From an uncultured Lachnospiraceae bacterium (lineage in GTDB: Bacteria > Bacillota > Clostridia > Lachnospirales > Lachnospiraceae): DNA of 64,000 nt. The stretch is from the NCBI GenBank assembly GCA_947169385.1, contig CAMVPR010000006.1, positions 23,171 through 87,170 on the forward strand, written 5' to 3'. The position numbers and the translations under genes are program-made. Positions 18,621 through 27,837 of this stretch are shown piece after piece (position 1 is the first letter of the stretch; each line of letters starts with the position of its first letter). The notes beneath the pieces were generated by a model, which was given only the letters and a program-made list of their open reading frames with translations, had not been told where the DNA came from and searched no databases.

Positions 18621-20105
18621 TTACAGATTTGAATAACCCATAAGATCTTTGTCGATCTCGGCAGCAGCAGCTCGTCCTTCCGCAATCGCCCACACAACAA
18701 GCGATTGACCTCTGTGCATATCTCCTACCGCATAGACATTAGGAACACTCGTCTTATATTTGCCAAGGTAAGTCTTAACATTGGTTCTCTCACTAACTTC
18801 AACCTTAAACGCATCGGTTACATACTTCTCACTACCTAAGAATCCCGCCGCGATAAGCACAAGTTGCGCTGGTATCTCTTTCTCGCTTCCTGCTACCTCT
18901 ACCATATTCATCCTTCCGGTTTTCTCATCCTTCTTAGCCTCAAGTGAAATGATAATTAAAGACTTTAGATTACCTTTGGAATCCTTAACGAACTCCTTAA
19001 CCGTAGTCTGATAGATTCTCGGATCATGACCGAACTTATAGATTGCCTCTTCCTGGCCATAGTCTGTCTTGTTGACTCTAGGCCACTCCGGCCAAGGATT
19101 GGAATCAAGCCTTGAGTCCGGTGCCTTAGGCATCATTTCCAGCTGAGTAACAGATTTAGCACCGAGTCTTATGCTGGTTCCGACACAGTCATTTCCCGTG
19201 TCACCACCACCAATTACAACAACATCTTTGCCTTTGGCAAGCTCGTAAGGTACATTCTTCATATCACTGTCAAGTAAGCTCTTCGTCACTTTAGAAAGGA
19301 AGTCAACCGCAAAATATATGCCTTTCGCATCTCTTCCTTCTGCCTTGATATCCCTTGGGTTAGAAGCACCACAGGCAAGAACAACACTGTCATATTTCTT
19401 GGTTAAATCTTTAGCCTTAACAGTTTTGCCCACATCTGCATTTGTGACAAATGTTACTCCCGCGTCCTCCATAAGCTTAATCCTTCTGTCAATCACAGAC
19501 TTATCAAGCTTCATGTTAGGAATACCGTATCTCAAAAGTCCTCCGACTCTGTCGCTTCTCTCGTAAACAGTAACATCATGTCCTCTGCTGTTAAGAAGCT
19601 GAGCAGCCGCTAAACCGGAAGGTCCACTTCCAACAACGGCAACACTCTTGCCTGTTCTAACTTCAGGCTTTACTTCCTTCACAAGATCGTGCTCATATGC
19701 GTACTCGATAATCGTTTTCTCATTTTCCTTGGTAGAAACAGGCGTGTCATGCAAACCGCATGTACAGGCCGCTTCGCAAAGTGCCGGACACACCCTGGCA
19801 GTAAATTCAGGAAAACTGTGAGTGGTAACAAGTCTGTTATACGCCTTCTCAAGCTCTCCTCTGTAAACAAGATCATTGGTCTCAGGAACCAGGTTGTGAA
19901 GCGGACAGCCCGATGCCATTCCCGAAATCATCACTCCTGCCTGACAGAAAGGAACTCCACAATCCATACATCTGGCTGCCTGCTTAAACTGTTCCTCACG
20001 ATCTAAAAGCCCATGAAACTCGTTAAAATTCTTAATTCTTTCTTCCTCTGACACCACAGGTCCGTCTACTCTTTGATATTCTAAAAATCCAGTTGCTTTA
20101 CCCAT
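18621..20105 (-). CDS. gltD: Glutamate synthase small (beta) subunit
   Basis: The NADPH-oxidising subunit of GOGAT, 494 residues. The N terminus has the cysteine clusters that bind [4Fe-4S] (CMDCGVPFC, CPLHNLVPE, CPALCEAACTCG). The FAD-binding fold starts at VAVVGSGPSGLAAAQLL, and the NADPH fold at VVVIGGGDTGNDCVGTS. The C-terminal FAD segment is YAVGDMHRGQSLVVWAI. It passes electrons to GltB to make two glutamates from glutamine and 2-oxoglutarate. It follows gltB by 14 bases. Confidence 0.96.
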   Translation of the reverse strand: MGKATGFLEYQRVDGPVVSEEERIKNFNEFHGLLDREEQFKQAARCMDCGVPFCQAGVMISGMASGCPLHNLVPETNDLVYRGELEKAYNRLVTTHSFPEFTARVCPALCEAACTCGLHDTPVSTKENEKTIIEYAYEHDLVKEVKPEVRTGKSVAVVGSGPSGLAAAQLLNSRGHDVTVYERSDRVGGLLRYGIPNMKLDKSVIDRRIKLMEDAGVTFVTNADVGKTVKAKDLTKKYDSVVLACGASNPRDIKAEGRDAKGIYFAVDFLSKVTKSLLDSDMKNVPYELAKGKDVVVIGGGDTGNDCVGTSIRLGAKSVTQLEMMPKAPDSRLDSNPWPEWPRVNKTDYGQEEAIYKFGHDPRIYQTTVKEFVKDSKGNLKSLIIISLEAKKDEKTGRMNMVEVAGSEKEIPAQLVLIAAGFLGSEKYVTDAFKVEVSERTNVKTYLGKYKTSVPNVYAVGDMHRGQSLVVWAIAEGRAAAAEIDKDLMGYSNL

Positions 20106-20119
20106 ATCTTTATCCTTTC

Positions 20120-23100
20120 CTAACCTACAAGCTTAGTAAAAGCTTCGACTTCAGCCTGTTCATGATTCATTCCCTGCTCTTCACACTCAGCAGTAAGCTT
20201 AAGCATTTCTTTATAATCCGTCGGAATAATCTTCTTAAAATGAGTGATGTATTCGTCAAAATTATCAAGAATCTTCTGGCCTTTCTTCGAACCGGTGTAT
20301 AAAACATGCTTCTTGATGATACTTCTTAAATCTTCTATATCATTCTTAAATTCAACCTGTTCCATGTTGACAAGCTGCTTATTAAGATTCTTATAAAGCT
20401 TGTTCTCCTCGTCTAAAACATAAGCAACTCCGCCACTCATACCGGCTGCAAAGTTCTTACCTGTAGGTCCTAAGATTACAGCCTTACCACCGGTCATGTA
20501 CTCACATCCATGTTCTCCGACACCTTCAACAACCGCAGTGACACCTGAATTTCTTATACAGAATCGCTCGCCGGCCATACCTGCAATATAAGCTTCACCG
20601 GATGTCGCACCATAAAGCCCTACATTACCTATGATAATGTTCTCTTCAGGATTGTACTTAGCATCTTTAGGAGCATGAACAATAAGCTTTCCACCTGAAA
20701 GACCCTTGCCAAAATAATCGTTACTGTCACCCGAAAGATTAAGTGTTATTCCCTTAGGAATAAAAGCTCCATAGCTCTGTCCGCCGGCACCGGTACAGTT
20801 AATTACAATGCTATCATCAGATAATCCCTCCGGATAATTCCTTGTAATCTCAGCTCCAAGCAGAGTACCAAAAGTTCTGTCCACATTGTTTAGATTAATA
20901 TCAAATGTTATCGCATCGCTTGTTTTATCTGCATTTCCTGCGTTCTTAATCAGATTCTTAATCTCTTTAGATGCAAGAAGAACCGACTCATCCTTAGTAG
21001 TTTCAAGCTTAAAGTCATACTTAAGTTTCGGATTAAACACCTGAAGCTCATGATCTATGCCTGACATATCAACAAGAACTCTGCTAAGGTCAAGATAATC
21101 TCTTCCATCAACTGAATCTTTAACTTTCAAAAGATCCGTTCTTCCGACTAACTCATCAACACTCTTAACACCGAGCTTAGCCATGTACTCTCTGAGTTCT
21201 CTGGCTATAAAACGCATGAAGTTCTCAACATATTCCGGCTTGCCTCTAAAGCGTTTTCTAAGTTCAGGATTCTGCGTTGCAACACCCATAGGACATGTAT
21301 CACTCTGGCACACTCTCATCATAACGCATCCCATTGTTACAAGTGGTGCAGTTGCAAACCCAAACTCTTCAGCTCCTAGGATTGCCGCAATAGCAACATC
21401 CCTTCCGCTCATTAATTTACCGTCTGTCTCTATCACAACCTGATTACGAAGTCCATTAGAAACCAAAGTCTGGTGTGTCTCTGCAAGTCCCATCTCCCAA
21501 GGAAGACCTGCATTGTGAATCGAGCTTAATGGCGCCGCACCTGTTCCTCCGTCATATCCCGAAACAAGCACAACCTCCGCACCTGCTTTGGCAACACCGG
21601 CAGCAACAGTTCCGACTCCGGCTTCCGACACAAGCTTAACTGAAATCCTGGCTTTATCATTTGCATTCTTAAGATCGTAAATAAGCTGTGCAAGGTCCTC
21701 AATCGAATAGATATCATGATGTGGCGGTGGAGATATAAGACTTACACCCGGTGTAGAGTGTCTCGTCTTAGCTACCCAAGGATATACCTTCTTGCCCGGC
21801 AAATGTCCGCCTTCTCCCGGCTTGGCACCCTGTGCCATCTTAATCTGTATCTCCTTAGCACTAACCAGATATTTACTTGTAACTCCAAATCTTCCACTCG
21901 CAACCTGCTTGATAGCTGAGCTTCTGTCGTGTTTGGTTCCGGCAGATGCGATTCTCTCATCGCTCTCTCCACCCTCACCGCTGTTGGATTTACCATGCAA
22001 ATGATTCATCGCAATCGCAAGTGTCTGGTGGGCTTCTTCCGAAATAGAACCGTAAGACATAGCACCTGTCTTGAACCTCTTAACTATCTCATCTTCACTC
22101 TCTACATCCTTAAGCGGAATACTCTTATCAGGATAATTAAATTCCATAAGACTTCTTAAATATCCTGTATCCTCTTTGTCAACCATCTCTGTATATTGCT
22201 TAAATTTCTCGTAGTCTCCTTCTCTGGTTGATAGTTGAAGCATATGAATCGTCTGAGGATTGTATCTGTGATTCTCACCCTGAGAACGCTGTTTATGTCG
22301 TCCCATCGAAGTGAGTTCAAGGTTGGTAGGAAGTCCTAACGGGTCAAATGCTAAGCTGTGCTGCTTGTCAACATTTGCCGCAATATCCTCCAAAGAGATT
22401 CCTCCCACACGGCTCACAGTTCCAGGGAAGTATTCATCAATCACTTCCTCCGACACACCGATTGCCTCAAATATCTTGCTTCCCTGATAAGACTGAATCG
22501 TCGAAATACCCATCTTAGATGCAATCTTAACAATTCCTTTTAGTATTGCATTGTCATAATCGTCAACTGCTGCATAGTAATCCTTGTCTAACAATCCATC
22601 ATCGATGAGTTCCTGAATAGTAGAATGCGCAAGATAAGGGTTAACAGCGGAAGCTCCATATCCCAAAAGTGTAGCAAAATGATGAACTTCTCTTGGCTCG
22701 CCCGACTCTAATATCAGAGACATTGCTGTACATTTCTTGGTCTCAACCAAATGCTTATGAACCGCTGATACAGCAAGAAGCGAAGGAATTGCCACATGGT
22801 TCTCATCCACTCCTCTGTCGGAGAGAATTAGGATACTTGCACCTTCACGATACGCCTTATCAACTTCAACAAATAAGTGATCTAACACTCTCTTCATCGG
22901 CGTACTCTTATAATACAAAAGCGATACTTTTCTTGCCTTCAATCCGTCCTTGTCAAGATGCTTAATCTTAAGCATGTCAAGGTCTGTAAGGATAGGATTA
23001 TGTATCTTTAAGACATGGCAATTGTCTGCCTTCTGCTCCAAAAGATTACCATTCTTACCGACATAAACTGTTCTCGAAGTAACTATCTTCTCACGCTCCG

Positions 23101-24727
23101 CATCGATAGGAGGATTCGTAACCTGTGCAAAAAGCTGCTTAAAATAATAGAACAAAGGTTGATACTGCTTAGACAATGCAGCTATCGGGGTGTCAATTCC
23201 CATAGAGCCAATCTGCTCGGTAGCATTTAACGACATATTAAGTATACCTTCGCGATAGTTCTCATATGTGTAGCCAAATGCTTTCTGCAATCTCTTTCTG
23301 TTATCGCCCTCGATTGCAGGAACTTTCTCATTAGGAATCTTGATGTCTTTTAACTCTACAAGACTCATGTCAAGCCACTCGCCAAAAGGCTTTTTGTGGG
23401 CGTATTTCTCTTTGATTTCTTCGTCCGAGTAGATAACATTTGCCTTGGTATCCACTAAGAGCATCTTGCCCGGATGAAGTCTCTCTTTCTTAAGAATATG
23501 GCTTTCCTCTAAAGGTAGCACCCCTACCTCTGATGATAAGATAAGCCTTCCGTCATCCATTATATAATAGCGTGATGGTCTTAATCCGTTTCTGTCTAGG
23601 ATTGCTCCCATGATGTCTCCGTCCGAGAAGAGTATAGAAGCAGGGCCGTCCCATGGCTCCATCATAGTTGCGTAATACTGATAGAAATCTCTCTCTTCCT
23701 GAGAAAGAGTCTCATTATGCGCCCAAGGTTCAGGTATAAGTACACTTGCTGCAAGCGGAAGATCCATTCCACTCATAAGCAAGAACTCTAACGTATTGTC
23801 CAACATTGCTGAGTCAGAACCGCTTGAGGAAATGACAGGAAGCACCTTAGTCATGTCTTCGTCGCTAAGCAGATCCGAGTGCATCGTCTCCTCACGAGCA
23901 AGCATCTTGTCTGCATTTCCCTTGATTGTATTAATCTCGCCGTTATGAACAATAAAACGGTTAGGGTGTGCTCTGTTCCAACTAGGATTGGTGTTGGTCG
24001 AGAATCTTGAGTGCACCATCGCGATAGCAGACTCATAGTCCTTGTCTGTAAGATCGTTAAAAAACGTTCTGAGCTGTCCTACGAGAAACATTCCCTTATA
24101 TACTATTGTTCTGCATGAGAGTGAAGGTACATAGGTGTTAACGTTACTCTGCTCGAATTCACGCCTTATGATGTAGAGCTTTCTGTCGAATTCAAGATCC
24201 GTGGCATTCTTAAGCTTATCAGGGCGCTTGATAAATACCTGCTCAATAATAGGCATGCATTCTCTTGCTTTGCTTCCTAGCACCTCAGGATGTATGTCCA
24301 CATTTCTCCATCCTAAGATACTCATTCCTGCTTTCTTGACAATGATTTCGAACATTGACTTAGCCTGTCTTCTCTCTAAATCATCATCCGGGAAGAAGAA
24401 CATTCCGACTGCATAATCTCTTGCATGTCCGTTGTCCTTCTTGTCCTTATTCCTATAATCCGGTAATGTAACACCCTGTTTCTTCATTACCTTCTCAAAA
24501 AACTTATGAGGTATCTGAGTCAATATTCCAACACCATCACCGGTCTTACCCTCCGCATCTTTACCGGCTCTGTGCTCTAAGTTCTCAACTATGCTTAAGG
24601 CGTCAGCAACAAGCTTGTGACTTGGTTTACCGTCAATCTGTATAACCGCACCAATACCGCAGTTATCGTGCTCAAATGACGCATCATATAAACCTGACTC
24701 TCTTAATTTCTTAATCTGCTCTTTCAT
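20120..24727 (-). CDS. gltB: Glutamate synthase large (alpha) subunit
   Basis: Full length at 1535 residues. The N-terminal nucleophile glutaminase begins at Cys in DNCGIGAV (residue 22), so about 21 residues form a propeptide. The central domain and the FMN-binding synthase domain follow (GEGGESDERIAS, GAKPGEGGHLPGKKV). The [3Fe-4S] cysteines are in CVMMRVCQSDTC. The C-terminal glycine-rich beta-helix (GGQSYGAF, GLSGGKL, GMSGGVAYV) is complete. RBS AGGAGGAG. It heads gltB-gltD-glnA-ANTAR. Transcription must pass an intrinsic terminator in the leader. Confidence 0.97.
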   Translation of the reverse strand: MKEQIKKLRESGLYDASFEHDNCGIGAVIQIDGKPSHKLVADALSIVENLEHRAGKDAEGKTGDGVGILTQIPHKFFEKVMKKQGVTLPDYRNKDKKDNGHARDYAVGMFFFPDDDLERRQAKSMFEIIVKKAGMSILGWRNVDIHPEVLGSKARECMPIIEQVFIKRPDKLKNATDLEFDRKLYIIRREFEQSNVNTYVPSLSCRTIVYKGMFLVGQLRTFFNDLTDKDYESAIAMVHSRFSTNTNPSWNRAHPNRFIVHNGEINTIKGNADKMLAREETMHSDLLSDEDMTKVLPVISSSGSDSAMLDNTLEFLLMSGMDLPLAASVLIPEPWAHNETLSQEERDFYQYYATMMEPWDGPASILFSDGDIMGAILDRNGLRPSRYYIMDDGRLILSSEVGVLPLEESHILKKERLHPGKMLLVDTKANVIYSDEEIKEKYAHKKPFGEWLDMSLVELKDIKIPNEKVPAIEGDNRKRLQKAFGYTYENYREGILNMSLNATEQIGSMGIDTPIAALSKQYQPLFYYFKQLFAQVTNPPIDAEREKIVTSRTVYVGKNGNLLEQKADNCHVLKIHNPILTDLDMLKIKHLDKDGLKARKVSLLYYKSTPMKRVLDHLFVEVDKAYREGASILILSDRGVDENHVAIPSLLAVSAVHKHLVETKKCTAMSLILESGEPREVHHFATLLGYGASAVNPYLAHSTIQELIDDGLLDKDYYAAVDDYDNAILKGIVKIASKMGISTIQSYQGSKIFEAIGVSEEVIDEYFPGTVSRVGGISLEDIAANVDKQHSLAFDPLGLPTNLELTSMGRHKQRSQGENHRYNPQTIHMLQLSTREGDYEKFKQYTEMVDKEDTGYLRSLMEFNYPDKSIPLKDVESEDEIVKRFKTGAMSYGSISEEAHQTLAIAMNHLHGKSNSGEGGESDERIASAGTKHDRSSAIKQVASGRFGVTSKYLVSAKEIQIKMAQGAKPGEGGHLPGKKVYPWVAKTRHSTPGVSLISPPPHHDIYSIEDLAQLIYDLKNANDKARISVKLVSEAGVGTVAAGVAKAGAEVVLVSGYDGGTGAAPLSSIHNAGLPWEMGLAETHQTLVSNGLRNQVVIETDGKLMSGRDVAIAAILGAEEFGFATAPLVTMGCVMMRVCQSDTCPMGVATQNPELRKRFRGKPEYVENFMRFIARELREYMAKLGVKSVDELVGRTDLLKVKDSVDGRDYLDLSRVLVDMSGIDHELQVFNPKLKYDFKLETTKDESVLLASKEIKNLIKNAGNADKTSDAITFDINLNNVDRTFGTLLGAEITRNYPEGLSDDSIVINCTGAGGQSYGAFIPKGITLNLSGDSNDYFGKGLSGGKLIVHAPKDAKYNPEENIIIGNVGLYGATSGEAYIAGMAGERFCIRNSGVTAVVEGVGEHGCEYMTGGKAVILGPTGKNFAAGMSGGVAYVLDEENKLYKNLNKQLVNMEQVEFKNDIEDLRSIIKKHVLYTGSKKGQKILDNFDEYITHFKKIIPTDYKEMLKLTAECEEQGMNHEQAEVEAFTKLVG

Positions 24728-24751
24728 AATCTAATGACTCCTCCTATGCAC

Positions 24752-24849
24752 AAAAAAAGGCACTTCGAGTGTTGAAACTCGAAGCGCCATTGCTTCTAAA
24801 TCTGTGTTTTAAATTATCTCTAGTATAATACTTTATTTTTAAATGTCAA
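24752..24849 (-). promoter_or_regulatory. gltB promoter and ANTAR-type attenuator leader
   Basis: TTGACA (24844-24849), 16 bases, TATACT (24822-24827). In the leader is a terminator: GGCGCTTCGAGT / ACTCGAAGTGCC with a 6-base loop, then seven T (24752-24788). An exclusive alternative hairpin, GAAGC-AATGGC-GCTTC (24781-24796), uses the first bases of the terminator stem. Its six-base loop has A at 1 and G at 4, the signature of ANTAR targets. I found no clear first hairpin of the usual pair. Confidence 0.8.
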
Positions 24850-24906
24850 TAGATTTTTTTATTTTGTGGGATGCGGTTTATGATTTTCATAGAACATTGG
24901 GTTTTT

Positions 24907-24958
24907 CGTAGCGGCGACCAGCGGTCGCCATCAGTGGAGCACTATGTGCTCCGCTATG
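24907..24958. repeat. Three-way-junction element, copy 2
   Basis: Outer arms CGTAGC/GCTATG enclose GGCGACC-agc-GGTCGCC and GGAGCAC-tat-GTGCTCC. The inner stems carry compensatory changes relative to copies 1 and 3: GGCGACC/GGTCGCC here versus GGCGAAC/GTTCGCC. That argues that structure is maintained. The rest of 24850-25200 is AT-rich with no gene that I can see, apart from a TGACA-N5-TGTCA palindrome at 25121-25135. Confidence 0.8.
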
Positions 24959-25200
24959 GATCATTTTATCAACGGATTCAAGTGACTGTCCCCGTGGTTT
25001 ATATTCTCCTGAATTATCATTATCATCGCAAAACACATGTCAATAGCTTCCATTTTTCAATATAGTAATACAACTCCATAGAAAACAATTATCTGCTAAA
25101 TATACTTTAATCCATCACAATGACAGAATGTGTCACAGTATCGGACTATATTTAATAATATCATTTAATGCTTTTATTCAAATGAATGGAGTGTGATTGT

Positions 25201-26172
25201 ATGTACAAAGAGATACTTAATAAATTCATGCCATCTAAGTATATTAGAGATTATTTGAAAAATGTTGGTATAAGTCTCGGTGCTGATTACATTGAAGATA
25301 TTATTTACTATTCGCCTAGTTCGATAGATATTAAGCTTAAATCACTTAAAGAAATTAAGGATTTAGTATATGATGATGAAACTAATAAAATATATGTCGA
25401 TGAAGGTAACTCAAAAAATGTTTACTGTGAATTCTGTCATCAAGATCGCATAGATAATTATACAGAAATGGTAAATGTACTTACTGAAGCTATTAGGCTT
25501 ATGAATTTAGATAGTGTTTTTACAATTGAATTATATCGCAGCTCTGGTGAGCCTGACAGTTATGGTGGGTTTATAGGTATAGCTGGCAACTACGATGATG
25601 CAGTCAACTTATATGAAAGACATGTTTCTGACTATGATAAAACAACATACGCAGCTATTACATGTTATCAAAAAAATGTAAATGGAAAGTATTTTGATGT
25701 ATGTACATACTACTGCAGTAGTAGGATAACATATTATGTCACATTTAATAGTGATTATTTTCCTCAGCAGCTTTCATCTTTGCAAGAGATAAATGTATAT
25801 GTGCCCTATGTACCTGGGGATATTCTTGAATCGGATGGTTATCCGTTTGCACCTAAACAGCGATTTGTGATTCTTGACATCGGAGATAACTGGGATTATT
25901 GCTGCGTAACTGCAGCATATGTCAACAAAAAAGGCGAAGTAAACATGGGGGATGTTAAACATAATATGCTAAAATATCGCCCATATCCCCAAATATCTGT
26001 CTTGTATACGGCATCTTTATTTAGCGGAGTGCTAAGTGAAGAAGAGCGTATATTAAAGGAGATAAGTGATTATATTAATAAAAATGCAGAAAATGGTAGG
26101 GCGATATATAAAGATTGTGTTGAAGGGTCGCCAGAAGTGGTTAGAAAATGGATAAAGGATAATTCGAAATGA
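25201..26172 (+). CDS. Uncharacterised protein, gut-Firmicute family
   Basis: 323 residues, no signal peptide or membrane helix. The N terminus (MYKEILNKFMPSKYIRDYL, then SLKEIKDLV) resembles a family of unnamed proteins I associate with gut Clostridia. No catalytic motif is visible. It is cysteine- and tyrosine-rich in the middle (CEFCHQD, CTYYCSSR). Start chosen at ATG 25201 because GGAG lies 9 bases upstream; the ATG at 25186 overlaps that RBS. Base composition is AT-rich compared with gltB, as in the genes that follow. No function can be assigned. Confidence 0.75.
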   Translation: MYKEILNKFMPSKYIRDYLKNVGISLGADYIEDIIYYSPSSIDIKLKSLKEIKDLVYDDETNKIYVDEGNSKNVYCEFCHQDRIDNYTEMVNVLTEAIRLMNLDSVFTIELYRSSGEPDSYGGFIGIAGNYDDAVNLYERHVSDYDKTTYAAITCYQKNVNGKYFDVCTYYCSSRITYYVTFNSDYFPQQLSSLQEINVYVPYVPGDILESDGYPFAPKQRFVILDIGDNWDYCCVTAAYVNKKGEVNMGDVKHNMLKYRPYPQISVLYTASLFSGVLSEEERILKEISDYINKNAENGRAIYKDCVEGSPEVVRKWIKDNSK

Positions 26173-26196
26173 GGTTCAATACGATTACAAATTGTT

Positions 26197-26529
26197 TTAA
26201 TCTGAGTTGTCCCCAAACAAGACAATCATCTCGTCTATAATATTTTCGACGATTCTAACTTGTGAGGGTGTTAGTTTGGAAAGTTTCTCAGAAAGGATAA
26301 GTAAATCTTTGTCTATGATGTCTCCTGTAAGCAAATAATCTGTGCTGACGTTTAAAGCGGAAGCAAGTTTCATAAGGTTTTCGGGTCTCATAGCACGTTT
26401 GCCACTTTCGGCATAAGAAACAAATTGAGTAGTTAAACCGCTAGATTCAGCGAGAGATTCTTGAGTTAATCCCATCTTTTTACGTTTTTCAGTTATTCTA
26501 TTTCCCATTTTGGTTAAGAACAAATCCAT
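26197..26529 (-). CDS. XRE-family HTH transcriptional regulator
   Basis: A small repressor (110 residues from ATG 26529). The N-terminal lambda-repressor fold reads ITEKRKKMGLTQESLAES, then TTQFVSYAESGKRAMRP, and LNVSTDYLLTG ends the domain. A short helical tail (SKLTPSQVRIVENIIDEM) probably dimerises. The RBS is poor for ATG 26529; TTG 26544 after AGGAAAGG is an alternative. It is divergent from the patatin gene and shares the intergenic region with it, so it likely represses both promoters. Confidence 0.85.
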   Translation of the reverse strand: MDLFLTKMGNRITEKRKKMGLTQESLAESSGLTTQFVSYAESGKRAMRPENLMKLASALNVSTDYLLTGDIIDKDLLILSEKLSKLTPSQVRIVENIIDEMIVLFGDNSD

Positions 26530-26563
26530 ATCAGGTGAATACAACCTTTCCTATTTTGTTAAA

Positions 26564-26629
26564 TTATATCAACAATATGCCAAGATTTTAATCGCGTATT
26601 GTTGATTTTATTCAACAGTATGATATAAT
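26564..26629 (+). promoter_or_regulatory. Divergent promoter with XRE operator candidates
   Basis: Plus strand: TTGATT (26602-26607), 16 bases, TATAAT (26624-26629). The inverted repeat TGTTGA-N6-TCAACA (26600-26617) overlaps its -35. A related half, ATATCAACAATA, lies at 26567-26578 near the divergent -10 TATAAT of the XRE gene. The sites fit autoregulation by the XRE protein. Confidence 0.55.
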
Positions 26630-26740
26630 ATTGTCCGTGATATATACTTATATATGTTGTGGTCAATGAATATATTGCCGAAAGATACTGAAAGTATTTT
26701 AGTAAGGTTAACTACCTTAACAAGCAAGGAGGAATTATAT

Positions 26741-27727
26741 ATGACTGGATTAATGGCAGAGAATAACTCGTCTCATATTATCAAAAAAGATAGAATTGGT
26801 GTTGTTCTAGAAGGCGGCGGAGGCAGAGGTGCATATCACATAGGCGTATGGAAAGCTTTGGAAGAAGCAGGATTGAAAAAATATGTTTCGGCAATTTCCG
26901 GGACATCAGTCGGAGGGCTCAATGCTGCTCTGTTTGTTCAGGGAGATTATGATAAAGCAGAGAAAGTGTGGCAAGGTATATCTGTAAAAAGCATATTATC
27001 AAAGAAGTTATCAAAGAAGACAATTATTAGTACAATTGATGAATTGGACGAGAAAGGATTTAAACTCTATGTCCGTGAGGGATTACTAGAAATAATAAAT
27101 GACGCCCTGGATTTGAGTATTTTTGATGATGATAGTAGTATTCCGTGTTATGTTACATGTGTACGTACAAAAAAGATAAAAGCTGGAGAAGACGTTTTTA
27201 TAAAACATAAACATAATATTCAAGAGGTGGAATGTTACAGACCACCTAAGTCATATTCTAAAGATAAAACTGAGTATTTTAATATGCGAGACTTTAATTA
27301 TCAAGATAGGAAAAGAATCTTATTGGCAACAAGTGCAATACCTTTTATATTTCCTCAAGAAAAAATAGGAGATTATTATTACATTGATGGTGGAGTTAAA
27401 GATAATCAACCAGTTGAGCCCCTAATAAAGCAGGAAGAATGTAACAAAATCGTCGTTGTTCATTTATCTAGAGAGCCTAAAATAAAGGAAATTGAAGAGG
27501 AAAACTATAAAGGAACTAATATATATCATATACGACCTCGTGATTACCAAGGCGGTTTTATTAAGGGAACACTGAATTTTTCACCTAAAGATGCTATTAG
27601 ACGAATCGAACAAGGTTATGAAGACACTAAAGAATTATTCGCTAATATTAGTGAGGATATTAAAAAATCAAATCAGCACGATAAATTATTAAAGGAGTAT
27701 TTAAATGAGTCAAGAGAATTTCAATGA
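26741..27727 (+). CDS. Patatin-like phospholipase
   Basis: A serine-aspartate lipid acyl hydrolase, 328 residues. The oxyanion loop is GGGGRGAYH (25-33), the nucleophile elbow GTSVG with Ser56, and the catalytic Asp in YIDGGVKDN near 233. There is no signal peptide, so it acts in the cytosol or at the inner membrane face. Start at ATG 26741 with AAGGAGG; the longer frame to 26654 has none. The stop overlaps the next start by 23 bases, implying coupled translation. Related patatins are effectors in anti-phage systems; no CD-NTase gene is present here. An ordinary lipase role is also possible. Confidence 0.88.
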   Translation: MTGLMAENNSSHIIKKDRIGVVLEGGGGRGAYHIGVWKALEEAGLKKYVSAISGTSVGGLNAALFVQGDYDKAEKVWQGISVKSILSKKLSKKTIISTIDELDEKGFKLYVREGLLEIINDALDLSIFDDDSSIPCYVTCVRTKKIKAGEDVFIKHKHNIQEVECYRPPKSYSKDKTEYFNMRDFNYQDRKRILLATSAIPFIFPQEKIGDYYYIDGGVKDNQPVEPLIKQEECNKIVVVHLSREPKIKEIEEENYKGTNIYHIRPRDYQGGFIKGTLNFSPKDAIRRIEQGYEDTKELFANISEDIKKSNQHDKLLKEYLNESREFQ

Positions 27728-27837
27728 GTCAAGAGAAAATAAGGTGATTGTAGATGATGAAAGGAGTATTTCAATGAGTCAAGAGTATTTAAATGAGTCA
27801 AGAGAAAATAAAGTGATTGTAGATGATGAAAGAATTG
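27691..27837 (+). repeat. Tandem duplication of a translation-start module
   Basis: The segment AAGGAGTATTT(A/C)AATGAGTCAAGAG occurs at 27692 and 27761, 69 bp apart, so both the RBS and the ATG are duplicated (ATG at 27705 and 27774, in frame). The following coding text ([14 protein letters not shown]) is also doubled. The first copy overlaps the end of the patatin gene. Confidence 0.85.

Noticed and set aside
24822..24849. T-box or amino-acid riboswitch upstream of gltB
   Set aside because: The leader is only about 90 bases and is fully accounted for by one terminator and one competing hairpin.
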